Shown here piece after piece: positions 38,201 to 49,700 of a stretch of DNA of 64,000 nt. The stretch covers positions 1 through 64,000 of the forward strand of contig JBAJFG010000271.1 in NCBI GenBank assembly GCA_037903475.1. The letters are read 5' to 3'. The position numbers and the translations under genes were made by a program. The number at the start of each line of letters is the position of its first letter. Position 1 is the first letter of the stretch. The DNA is from Ancylostoma caninum (lineage: Eukaryota; Nematoda; Chromadorea; Rhabditida; Ancylostomatidae). The notes beneath the pieces were generated by a model that searched no databases, had not been told where the DNA came from, and was given only the letters and a program-made list of their open reading frames with translations.

Positions 38201-39242
38201 CATCTAGATCATACGATTCCTCTGGAGCACTTCCAACTTCTTTGTGAAAGAATTCTGTTTGGTCGAAGTGGATGGTGTCACCGAGACAAAATATGTTTTC
38301 TTTGAGCTCAAAACATCTCTAGTGATTGGTCATTTCAAGCAAAACGTCTCTTTCGTACTTAGAGTTGGTCGCATGACCAGTTTGGCAGCGTTTCGAGCTC
38401 TAACTGAATGCCAGTATAGGTACATAGCTATCGGTTGCGCTATTTTTCATTGACTCATTGCTCCACTTCGCAGGCTCGGAACTCAAGCATACTGTTGTTT
38501 TCAAATACCCTTTTTATATTACTCTTGTAGAGGAAGATTGGCGCTTTCGAATTGTATATGACTTGTCCCTAAAAGCTAACAAATAGGTGGAGGAAATTGC
38601 ATCCAAAAAAAAAAGCGCAAGGACTTATTTCAACAGCTAGTAGTTCTTCTTCATATTCGATATAAACTACCAAGTAACTGGGAACCCTTTGGTTTGCTGT
38701 CGTGCAGAGGATTCTAGTGTGGGCGGCGCGGTCGCGACGCGTGCTTCTCGAGGTCCTGGGAAACGCACTCTCATCAACGCCTCTTTTACGTCGTACCCAT
38801 TTTGTGCCGCAGTCTCCCCGCCGGAATTGGAACTCCACCTCATTCTCCTACATTATTCCCAACGTAGCCCTGCAAATACAGTAGAAACAGTGCACGGTAG
38901 AAAAGTAGTGCGATTTTTATGATCAGGTCAGCAAATAACCCCTCCAAATGAAGGCAGCGAAAATTTCTCAAGAAAACCTCTCCGATGACGAGCCACTATT
39001 GATAATTCTATAGCAGACAAAATTTTGCGCCGTGATGATGCGGGGTACTGGTAAATTTGCTTTTTTTTCTTCGTCCTTAAAAGGACCGGTCATGGAAACA
39101 TCCTCTTTCCTCAGTTTAAGTGTATGTGTTTAGAGGAGATACAATTTTCACTGTTGATAAGTTGTTCGGTGCAAATGCTAATGCATAACTGTCCCAAATT
39201 GCAAAATGCATTCACATTAGTAGGAACACTTTGAGAAAATGT
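35266..39242. other. Intergenic interval between the lectin 3' end and the ALIX start
   Basis: No supported gene. It holds the likely ALIX promoter (upstream of 35265), a family C MITE at 36008-36216, a 15-nt G run at 37561-37575, and single family B-like arms near 37770-37872 and 38714-38750. Open frames (for instance 37358-37612 minus, which runs through the G tract, and 36312-36704 plus) have no family resemblance and no splice partners. Confidence 0.55.
36008..36216. mobile_element. Family C MITE, copy 1
   Basis: It begins caaggatgagcggaag and ends ttccgctcatccctg, the inverse complement apart from one base. The inner arms (gaccggaagtcggaagt against acttccgacttcc) pair as well. About 209 bp, non-coding. 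It has the same ends and length class as 57238-57439. Confidence 0.85.
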
Positions 39243-42200
39243 TTATTGATCCAGAGTATTCCTCATATTTTTCAAAGCAGTGCACACGAACCCTCGGATT
39301 TCGTAGTAGGTTTTCTGAAACCGATGAAAAATTACTAAGGAAGTGAATGGGAGCATGAAAAACGAGAAGTATCACCTTCGATTCTTCCAAATCATCGGTG
39401 CAGTGTTGATCCAGGTATGTCGCTTCATTAATGAAAATCGCTAAGCAATCCTCGGGTTTCCTGCAAACATAATATTGCATTTTGCTATGAGACCACGTTG
39501 TTGAATGAACTGGTCTCCAATCCTGCGCGAGCACTGGCCTCTGACTGTGATTTAGCTTTCAAAAGATCAAGGAATAATTAGTTCCTGTACGGTTTTTATT
39601 TACAGGAAGCTCCAAATGTCCGCATTCAAAAGGGACGTGGCCACGACGCGGCTTTAGACAGAGACACAGGCGCTCGGCATGCTGCCACTGGTTGGCTGCA
39701 GAGTCAGAGAAGCCAGAGGCAGCATAGAGAGCGCATGTGGCTGATCAAGGAGCCGCGCCGTGGCCACGCCCTCTTGACTGCGGACATTTGGAGCTTCCTG
39801 TAGTATTTGATGATCTCATTGTTTTCTGACATGGTACCTACAACAACCTAAATTGGTTGGAAGACAATTCTTGTATATAGAGCAATGAAATGTTCTCTTT
39901 TTACGTACTTGCGTCGTCCTCCATCAGGTTCGCCTTGGTCGAAGTTGTTGTACGGTCCTATCTCACCCAGTGTTCCATCAAACTCCCACTCAAACAGACT
40001 GAAATATACCAGCATTTTATTCGACAAACAAATAATTTGGGAAACTAAACAAATGAGGAACGTTTTTCAGGACGTTTTGCATTATTACAGTCCTTCTCAA
40101 AATGTTAGACGGATTCCATGATTGCAGAAACGCCGTGGGACCTGAAAGATGGATGGGGAGAGTGCATGCTCCAAGTGAGAGAGTCCAGTGGGTCTCACCG
40201 CGACTCTGCGGCCGCGACGATGTGAAACCACACGCACAATCCGTCTATCTTTTCGACAAGGACTGTATGTAAAAGATGTATCTAGTAACTTGTGTCGCTC
40301 GCCGATCGACAACTTTTCTCTTAAAATGTGTCTACTGTACATTTTTCAGTCATACCTCTACCTCAGGCTAACGTTATACTGCACATGGAGTATAGCAGCC
40401 TGTTTTCCAGTGGTCAGCTACGTCGACCCAAATAGATCGACTTTGGCTGGGACGTCACTGGCGTCGCAGGCTGCAGACATAGATATCCGCCAAGCAGCTT
40501 GCTCATGCAGAATATTCCTTTTGCCTTCGATAACTCCGGCAAAACCTATCTTTTGAATTTCGACCACACGGCGGGAACGCATGGATACGATGCGGTCACG
40601 AATTCAGGAGAATATACCCTATCGGGTGTGGGTCACGATGAGGCGGAAGTAGGTGGGCGCTGTGTCTGCGATTGCTTCAATCGAACCTCTCTACTGGTAC
40701 TCATTCGCGCACGATTTCACCATGCACCATGCAAATTTGAATTTGAATGGGGATGAGTTGACACCGAAGGGAGGGAGTTCACCGCCCCATTTTGCCTCAT
40801 AGTGACCCTGACCCTACCCTATCTAGTAGCCTACCAGTGGCAGACGCAGAAAGTGGGCGGGAGGGGGGGGCGTGGGAAGAAAAGTGGGGTCTCCGCCGTT
40901 TTGGGGACCCAGACGGAAAATGAAATTAATAATAATATTAATTATAATAATAAACAATAAATAAAAAATATATTAAAAATAATAATAAAAATAAACAATT
41001 AAAAATAAACTAACGCAAGATTTTTATTTGTATTCTAAAGTAATTTCGAAAATTTGGCGACCCATTCTCGGGGGGGGGGGCGCGCCCCCCCCCCCCCCCC
41101 TGCGTCCGCCACTGTAGCCTGCGGATACGTCTCCGCTTTCGCGCTGGGAATAGACGCGTGTACGCATTATATCGGTAGTTCTTCATTCGGACAAGCAACA
41201 ATACCCTGGAGTAATTTGAGACATCTCCTCAGGATAGGTAACAGTAACTGCCGAATGGATTATATAAATGGAATTTCAATTCGCTCAGGACTATGTATGC
41301 ATAGGAAGGAAGAGGAGGTTACTCATGATTTTGGCGGAGAAGATTAAAGAGAAGAGAGCCAGTGGAAGCAGTAAGAAAGATCGAAGGTGAACTAGGGGGA
41401 GCATATCGAGCGAACTAGTAACTGATTCAATCATTCGTTAAGTCAACTGGAATGCGTTGGTGGCCTTCAGTTCTCGATTGTCATTACCTGAAATATGTAC
41501 ACGAAACCGCAGTGGCTAGGCATCAGTGGCGGATGCACGGGGGGGGGGGGAATGATGCGGAGGGCCAGAACCCTTAGATAGAGTTGCCAAATTTTCCAAA
41601 TCCTCGTATAATAAATCAAATTGTGGAATAGATAAAAAATCTGTATATGCTTATTTTTTTGTTGAACACTTTTATTAGTTAATGTATAATGCTGCCGTCT
41701 CGAAGCCTCATTGGATAACGATTGCGTTTGTTCAGCACGGAATGAGAACTTCTTTTATTCTTTACTTGATGAGCTTTCGGCGCATAGCGCTTTCTTCAGA
41801 TCTTAACAAAAGAGCACATAACATACAACCAACAACACAAGTGGTGACTGTACGCACCCACCGAGCTCGCTGTTAGAGGGACTGCAAAGTGTTTATGTCG
41901 GGATTACAGTGGGCATTTATACAGTAGTTCGTGATACTGTAATCTTTCTTAGTGTAAACGCCGCTGTTCCTCCTGTTTTTCTGGTCGATCAAGCAATGTA
42001 CTTCAGAGCCTCCACAACTTTTATTAGTCTTTTGAATATTTTTTTTGTATTATTTAGTATTGAAATTAAAGTTTTGTCCATCTTACTTTCTCATCTGGGT
42101 CCCAAAATAGTGGGAACTCCAGTTTCTTTCCCACGCCCTCCCCCCCCCCCCGCTGCATACCTATCTGTCACTAGTAGGCAGGTAGTATGCGCTCGCACTT

Positions 42201-45200
42201 CACCACCTGTACATACGGACGGGTTCAAACAGGAAGAAAGTGGGAGGACAAGAATGAGAACGGTGACATCTGTGAAGTGCATAGATGCACAGACAATCAG
42301 AGTGTCACGCCTCACGTGGTGCAGCGCGTGCTTCGGGACTGGAGCGCTGAAATCTGCTGTGGTTGCCGCACATGAGTGTTTTAGCAGACGTATTGAATTT
42401 GGAATGATTTTCTCATAATTTCCTTCACGTTACCATAATTACTACTAGTAATAGTGCTAGTAAAATGTCGTGGTCACAATTCGTGAAGTCAACGAATTTA
42501 TTTCTTGCTACTTCTTCCCTCTAAATAAAAATGTTCGAGTGCCTTCTAGCCGAGAGAATTTTTTTTCCCTCTCCCAAGTAATTTCAGGATTCATTAGAAG
42601 TGAGAATCAGTTTGTGTTCACTTACGTTGAAGGCTGCCGTTTGCCACCAATCCATAGAGTTCCATAACATTTTTCGCGTTTGCAGCGAAACATCTTTCTT
42701 GCAACCTCTGAAAATAAATACATGATTGCCGGACGTTCCTTTCCCTGTAGCAAAAAGTTCTTTCTTCGAATTAATACATTTCTCGTCTATCGCTGCCTAT
42801 ACTGTCGACATTTTGTGGATAAATTTCCCGGAAAACAAGCAAGTCTTTAAGAAAAAGTTATTTGAACGAAAAAACATAAAATATCAGCATATTTCCCAAC
42901 GACTTTACCCATTACACTCTCGGCTTCTTGTCCATCTTCAAATGATGCTAACTTGTAACCATTTTCTATTTCTTCACACTCCTTTTCAGCATCTGGCCAT
43001 GTCGTCGGTTTGTTGACTACCTGAGAAAGACCCACGATTTTCATCCAAGTGACAATGACTGATTAGTGCTATTCGTACGACTGGGCGTGGCCGAAGAAGA
43101 CCTCCTATTGGCCGGACATTTCAAGGGCCACACCCCAAGGAGACATCCATATAAAACCAATTAAATTTTAAATAGCGAAAACATGCGAACCTTATGACAG
43201 ACAAGATGTCCATTCTTCCTGTAATACGTCACTTGTCCTTTAGGGCAGGTTATCAGTTTACACGACTTCCCACCATCCTCCACTGTGCAGGCCAGTGGGT
43301 GGTCAGCTACCATACACGCGAAGGCTTTTGCTCCTTCGGCTTCCTGTAAAACGCAAGTCACTGTAGTCGCTAGTAGCCGAAAACAAGTGCTTTACTCTTG
43401 TGCTATTGGGTAATTATTGTCTGGATGTGCTCCGGAAGTAGTAAAATATCCTTGGGGAATTAAAGATTGAATCTCTATACTACTTAGTGCACAAGAGTTT
43501 AATGTGCCTTTGGTTTTAATGTGCAGAGGGCCAATAAAATCCCTATAAAGTTGTGGTTCAAAGGAACAATCAGGCAGCGAAGTTCAGTTCTTAAACGATT
43601 CATCTCGGGAACATGTTCCAGCTCCTTCGGTCCAGAAAGACGAAGCAGATCACAGAAATTCGTATGTGTACAGAAAGATTACTAGCTCTTCATTTATTAA
43701 AAAAAAGGCTTACGAAGCTACCGAAATGTTGGCTTACCGATCCTGCGGAAATCATTTTTGATGTATCTGTAGAGAAAAAAACAGAAAATACAGACTTTTT
43801 GCAGCAAAACAAGTTCCCTGTGGATGTGGAGCATTGTACCGATAGAGGTGACGTGGCCGACCCGTACGATTGGCTGGTTCATCCAAGTTCATCCAAACCG
43901 ACCAATCAGAAAGCTTGACTGCACCTTTCTCCTTACGTGTATCTCCCACAGTGATGAGCGGATTATCCATATTCGGGTATCCGTCAATACGTTATCCACA
44001 AGTCTTGGCCTACCCGTTCAGCGGGCTTTTAGCATGACTCTTTCCCAAAAGACAGGAAAACATTCGTGGTAGTCTACCACTGGTACATATTCTAGCGCCT
44101 TCTCGTTAAGTTTCATTACTGCTCTGGACTCTTGGATTAAGGTAGTAAAAGGTCACTCAGGCCGTTTGCCAGGTAAGAAAATCTTCTTCAGATTTTCTGA
44201 GTAGGTGGGCGGTGTTCTGTTCCATGAACCCATGGCCATTATTCCATATTCGGCATCCGTTATCCGGTCATTTTTGGCCGATCTGTTATACGGGTCTTGC
44301 AAAATTCTCATATTCGCTCATACCTGTCCCACATGCTTGCTCCATGCTTGGGAAACTTTTCTCTAGCTCTAAGAATACCATACCAGCAAAACAGGAGATA
44401 ATTTGAGGCCTATTGCTGGGCTATTAGCGAAAACCACGTCTACATATAGAATTCTTGATATACCTTGCTGTCACAATCCACTTCAATAACCGGACCTTCG
44501 CTATCCACCTCAAACAAGACGCATGTTTCGTTTGTACTGCAATTAAAACCTTAGCTTGGATGAATCCATGCAAATCTACAGATCAACCGACTTGTCTCCT
44601 CTGTTCAGTAGGACCTTGCCTTCGATGTTCAGAAGTTTTGCCTCCTCTGAAACGAGAAGTCTTGACTACGTCCTAGAAAGAAATTCAATTTTTTAATGGA
44701 AAGTATGGACTTCTCAACATGAGCAGCTCATCCGGGTCTGAGACGATTGACAGTTCAGCTCCGCTCAGTCTGCAAAGCCTGTCCGCCTCGTCGTAAGAAT
44801 ATGAACCAAGAGTGACCTGAATAAGGAGTTAGCATCTTAAAAATTAGCTCTGTATTGAATGTAACTCTTGGAAATGAGGAACATACGTTGTGGCATCGCG
44901 TTACTCCATTTTTGGTAAAAGCAGAGAAGTTTTCTGGGCACGTTGAGTTAGAAGAATCTAACTCTTGCGGAGAACAAACTAAAAAAAAAAGACTTTTGCA
45001 ATAATTCTGTTGAAATTGAGGGCTTTCAATCATATGTACATTATTTCTATTTTTGAAATTCCATCATTTACAATGCCTAAACTATTATTTAAAGATTAGA
45101 ATGCCGCACCTACATGATGCGAACCCAACAATCTTTAGAGATGCCCTGCCTTCTGAGGTGAAGCTTCTCCAGCAGATAGTTGGGTATTCGATAGAACTGT

Positions 45201-45272
45201 ACAATAAGGGAAGTAAGTTAAAATTAACTCACATACGAGTAAACTTGCGAGAAATGTTAGGAATACGATCAT
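39243..45272 (-). CDS. Secreted C-type lectin with three tandem CTLD units
   Basis: Signal peptide MIVFLTFLASLLVFCS. Unit 1: CPENFSAF, CHN, YDEADRLC..GAELSIVS, TCVLFEVDS, VDC. Unit 2: SFPSMEQAC, NEKALEYV, NLDEPANRTG, GTCFAAK, FAC. Unit 3: CPKGQVTYY, WPDAEKECEE, LWIGGKRQPST, FEWEFDGT, YNNFDQGEPDG, DCLAIFINE, YLDQHC, FVC. Phase-consistent exons: 45272-45233, 44978-44887, 44816-44711, 44646-44580, 44536-44464, then 43766-43738, 43343-43191, 43020-42909, 42707-42626, 39998-39909, 39460-39376, 39314-39243 (stop TAA). Between 44464 and 43766 the pieces 44366-44324, 44130 onward, and roughly 43950-43796 are clearly CTLD-like, but the junction near 44000 does not resolve. Unit 3 has a QPD-like EPD motif, so sugar binding is possible. 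An intron of 2.6 kb separates WIGG from the carbohydrate loop. Confidence 0.85.
39601..39802. mobile_element. MITE with 24-bp perfect terminal inverted repeats in a lectin intron
   Basis: The left end tacaggaagctccaaatgtc is mirrored exactly by the right end gacatttggagcttcctgta. Pairing continues inward (gggacgtggccacgacgcgg against ccgcgccgtggccacgccc). About 202 bp, non-coding, inserted in the intron between exons 39998-39909 and 39460-39376 of the lectin gene. No other copy in the window. Confidence 0.88.
40160..40267 (+). repeat. Interspersed repeat family R3, copy 2
   Basis: gagtgcatgctccaagtgag, then gactctgcggccgcgac, aaccacacgcacaatccgtc and ggactgta. About 80% like the copy at 50583-50692 by eye. 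It lies in the long lectin intron. Confidence 0.75.
40835..41114. mobile_element. hAT-like MITE with 8-bp target duplication
   Basis: Terminal inverted repeats cagtggcagacgcag and ctgcgtccgccactg (one mismatch). The element is flanked by tagcctac (40827-40834) and tagcctgc (41115-41122), an imperfect 8-bp duplication as made by hAT transposases. Inside are a G-rich left part, an AT-only middle (about 40920-41020), and long G and C runs near the right end. It has no transposase frame. It lies in the 2.6-kb lectin intron. A related left end (cagtggcggatgcacggggg) begins at about 41526. Confidence 0.85.
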
Positions 45273-46796
45273 TCCCGCCGCGAGAGCAGACCAGTAGAGG
45301 AGCGAAGTCCTTTGGCGAAGTCACTAACTGAGTTTAAGAATGACAATGTCAAAACCGGAAGGTTGCAGGAATATTATGTGAAATCGATTTCGTTAACGTC
45401 GTTTAGTGTTTGTGATTTGGCCATTAGTTTTCGGAAACTTTATAGCTGGAACGTGCCATAAGTGCACACCTTGTCGAGAGCAACCGGACACTCCTCACTT
45501 AGCAGCTATCTCTTTAGGGAAAGTGCTTGTTCTATGGCAATGAAACATCATGAATAGTCATTAATCCATGAAATGATTAGTTTTTCAGGAAGAAGACTGG
45601 GTTACGATGGTCAGGTGGGGCGCAGCGTAGTGAACTTGGGTAATTGAACATCAAAGATTTCTTCTTCTTTGGCTTGTTATTAAGCCATAACAAAGGCCAG
45701 AACCTGACATTCCGCTATAGTTTTTCCTTGTTTAATGGCACCATTGCTTCAGTCGGTTCTAGGAGTGCCATCTTTTCACTGCCATGAATCCGAGCTGTTT
45801 TCTGCACTTTATATATTTATCCCGAACCTCAACCCCAAAAGGTTTAGGCTAGATGGTGTTGATAAATATGTTTTGGGATTTGCCCAGCATCTCATTCGAA
45901 TTCAGGACCATAGGCATTTTTTAGTCATTTTTTATAGATAGGGCAGGTTAATCATTTTTGCACCGCAGAATACCGCCTACCTGGCCTGCCGCGCCGCACC
46001 ACCTATGCGAAGCGGCAGACCAGCCAAGCTGTGTGGTTGTCGTTTGTTGCCGATATTAATGTATTGCTTACGTTCTTCATCGTTTCTCTCTGTTTTTGTT
46101 TTCATTCGGAAATGTTGACTCACATCACCACTACCTGCAGCCCAACCATCCAAACACTCCAGCTGGTCTGGCGCGCCGCATGGGTGGCGCGGCGCTGCAA
46201 GACAGCTAGAATGTTTCGATGTCGGGGCAGTTCAGATGAGCGGTATTCTGTAACGCAAAAATAGGTGACCCTGTAATAATTCTTATTCTAGCTCTCACAC
46301 CAATCATCCCATCCCTAGTGTATCCAAATCTATTCTTACCTGTCACACCTCAACATATTTACTCGCACGTAATGCCTGTACCCATCTATGTAGTAGGTTG
46401 AGTCGAAAGTTCTCGAACAAATTGGCAAGATTTTTATTTTCTTTCCGAATTTCAAACGACAACCGTGAATCGTCTGAAGTACGCCCATTGGTATGTGCAC
46501 AAAACATGGCCGTACAAGGCGTACAAGTCATTCAGCTCTCTTCTAGCATTGTTTTTTTCTTCCTGTATTGAAAAGCACGTAGGAAACAAATTTTTATTCA
46601 TACAGCTGGTTGAACCTCGACTGTAAGCGAAATAACACCATAACCTCTGCTTCTTCTAGACTCAGAGAAAACAAGTAGAACTCCAATAACAGCAATATTA
46701 TCCATGTAGTACTTTAGAATAATTCATATGTAAAAATCCTAACAAATGCTTCGATTTCTTGAGCTTCGATCTTCGAATCCTATGCTTCAATATGCT
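45273..46796. other. Intergenic interval between SAMHD1-like 3' end and lectin start
   Basis: About 1.5 kb. It holds the lectin promoter side (an acceptor-like taaactcag lies about 55 nt before the ATG) and a foldback element at 45950-46265. The frame 46343-46531 (minus) has no resemblance to a known protein. Confidence 0.55.
45950..46265. mobile_element. Foldback MITE between lectin and SAMHD1-like genes
   Basis: The left arm has atttttgcaccgcagaatac and the GC-rich ggcctgccgcgccgcaccac. The right arm is complementary, ending in bases that read gttacagaataccgc on the minus strand, with gcgccgcgccacccatgcgg opposite. Arms of about 90 bp and a spacer of about 130 bp. Single copy in the window. 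Confidence 0.7.
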
Positions 46797-49700
46797 TCAT
46801 GACGTCAAATTTCTTCTCTGAAATTACTAGGCAATTTATGGATGCAAAAAAAACACAATGACTTGAGCATACCTGAGACTCTGGCGATCGCAATCCTGAC
46901 CTTGTCACAACAACATCGAAGGCGGAGCTTATTTTTGTTCTCTCCTCAGCGCTCATGGATCGTGATACATAGAGGCAAATCGACCAGATCGCTGCTTCTC
47001 GCGGAGTTTTGAGGCGGAGCTAGAAAACTGAATGAAGTCGATTGGAGAAGTGGAGATCTCCAGCAACTTACCCATTCCTCATCGACTGCTCGCGCCAGCA
47101 CTTCACCGGTTGCCTTGTTGTCGTAGAGTAACACTCTTGTCATCGGATGTGACCTTCCATCCAGTCCCCGGTGCATGACACGGGCCTAAAGCCTCACTTT
47201 CACTTTATTTTAAGCATATGTTTACTATTCTATGGGAAATGACTCACTAAAATCATAATATTCCCTTCGTCATAGTCGGGACCAAGTTCTTCCTTGAGCT
47301 TTCGACTGACCATCTTCTGAAGGTGTTGGTAAAATGGTCAGTGAGAATTAAGGTTATGGCTGCTATATTTACTTTGAGACATAGGTGTGCTCTCCCACCT
47401 CGGAGCTTGGTGGAGAAGGGTTTTTTCAGCTCAAAGTAAGCCAGAAAAAAGGTTTTTCAACCAGTTTTCCCGATGAAAAGTTTCAAAAAAAATATAATTT
47501 TTGCTTCATTTCATTTCATTTTTCGGTTTTAAATCTCTGAATTTTCAGGCAAATTTTGAGCGAAAATGGGACAAAATACGAGATTTTTAGCATCGAATAT
47601 TCAGATATCAAAGACACGTTAAAGCTTCTCCTGTTTTTCTTTTCAGAACTAACGTTTCTCCGGAAGAACCAACCAATTTCAACTTCACCTGTATGTCGGT
47701 CCAATTCTTCGCCTCACCATTAGACACGGAGTTAAGCTGAAGCATCGTTAGCACCAACACCATAACATACCGACAAATTGCACAAAAATGCCTCATTTGG
47801 GCTAAAATTCCACGAATATTCCGGAACTACCACAGAAATTTCCTCAATCAGCATACAAGTGAATTTCTCAGGAACAATATGCAGGCAAGATTTTCGAAGA
47901 TATACCAAAACCTGTAGTCAGCTTTTTGAGAAGAATAAATAGCGCCAAAAATTTAGAAGGTGAAAATCTTTCCTGGACATTGCTTTCGCGCACATAATCG
48001 GTCTCGGAAAAATTTGTGGAAAAACCAACCGAATCAGCACATGATGGTCCACATTCCACTTCGGCAATCATCACCGGAATATTCCTCCGTTCGATGTCGC
48101 TCAAAATCTTCTGCGCTTCTGCCATTTCCGGAACCGTCGAGTTAGCGATCTTAACACTTCTACATCGTCGTAAAAGACCACAAAAATCAAGGAATTCCAC
48201 CATGGCAGCGATAAATGCGAGGCATGTTAGGACGTGTTAGAACCAGCGTGTCAACGCAAGTCGACGCATTGCGACAATGTCGCGACGCGGTTGCGAGGCG
48301 GTTCTGGGGACTTACTTAGTGAATCGGCAATGGGAAAAGGAACTTTCCTAACACCATCAGCTCACCACAAAAAAAAGTAAAAGTAAAGTGGAACACATAC
48401 ATCTCTCAGCACTGCATCAGTAGTCTTCAGATACGCCTCCAGGTTGTGAGTCACTTCAGATAAAACGTACGATACTCCATCGTCGCCCATGTAGCTGAGG
48501 TGTTTATCGGCCAACGTCATTGCCTTCACGACCCTATATGGAGAAGGAAATATTGAAAGAACAAATCCTGGCCTGGATCCACCGTCGAGATTGCCCCTAG
48601 TAGCAGTGTTGACGCCCGTGTTAACTATGGGTAAATCCGGAGTTGTTAACATGTTTACTCTGGGTAATCTCAATGATGCATGCGACTGCTGGATTATGAT
48701 GATAACAAATACTTATTCAAGTCAATTCAAAACCACAACATGCTCGTGATGAATCGACTTTACTATCCTTAGTATCGTAACCTTAAAGCCCTGGGATTTT
48801 TTCCATGCGCTTTAAAGAATTTATCCCGAGAATTTGTTCCTCAATGAATCTTCACGAAGTCTTAGCAAAAGCAAATGGTGGTCTTATAAGTGTTACATCA
48901 ATTAATGGCTCCAAACTGGAACTATTCTTGGAAATCGCCACAGGCGTATGTGAGTGCATCGGATTTGTAGCAATCTGTCAGTGCTGTCCGTTATAATTTT
49001 ACCTGGAAAATGGTGTAAAATGTCATGCCCATGAACATTTTCCAACCAGCCGTTTCCATGGCTGGATCTGACCTGATACCTTCCTTTCCTAATAAATAGT
49101 AAATGATAGCGATAATACTCACATTGCTTCAATGGCGCATACCACACGATGTTGGTAAAGCAGATTGTGCAGCATCTGTCGAGAATCACCGACGGATAAT
49201 ACTATGTCAGCTACCTGAAAGGCTCTTAGTAATTTTAGAAAACATACGATTAGCTCTCACAACCGGAAGTAAAATCCAGATCAGCCAACGAGGCAATATT
49301 TGGAGGAAGTAACCATATGCGAGTCATTGTCTATAAACTTTTCACAATTGGAACTGGAAAACTGCAATTCCGTACGTGAAGGAGTGCCAGAAGTTCAGAA
49401 ATTTGTTTACCGGTTTTGCGTACCCCGACAGTAGAGATAAATACAACTGAAAGCTAGAGGAAAGTCAACCGCATGGACGGTTTGCACCAAAATTCAACGA
49501 AATATAATCTTTTCGGACACCATTGGGGTTCTCCTAGCAGAATAATGCTAAGGAGACCACCCTAGGGTCAGAATTCGCCCTACAAGGTCAACAATCCCTA
49601 ATAAAAAGACTGTTTTGAGTTGCAATTGAATATAATTCCACAAACTAAAACTGCGGTACGATCCTATGGCGCAGGAGCTAGCGGATGCAGAGGCAGGGGA

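Noticed and set aside
41909..42418. 169-codon plus-strand frame with a proline run
   Set aside because: Starts on a non-ATG codon, reads through a homopolymer C tract, and lies in the large lectin intron among repeat fragments.
43613..43918. 101-codon plus-strand frame
   Set aside because: Overlaps minus-strand lectin exons that carry conserved CTLD residues; shadow.
49020..49110. Possible extra SAMHD1-like exon on the minus strand
   Set aside because: It is in phase and open, but the flanking exons (49214-49123 and 48533-48401) join directly with a better match to the family, and including it would insert about 28 unconserved residues.
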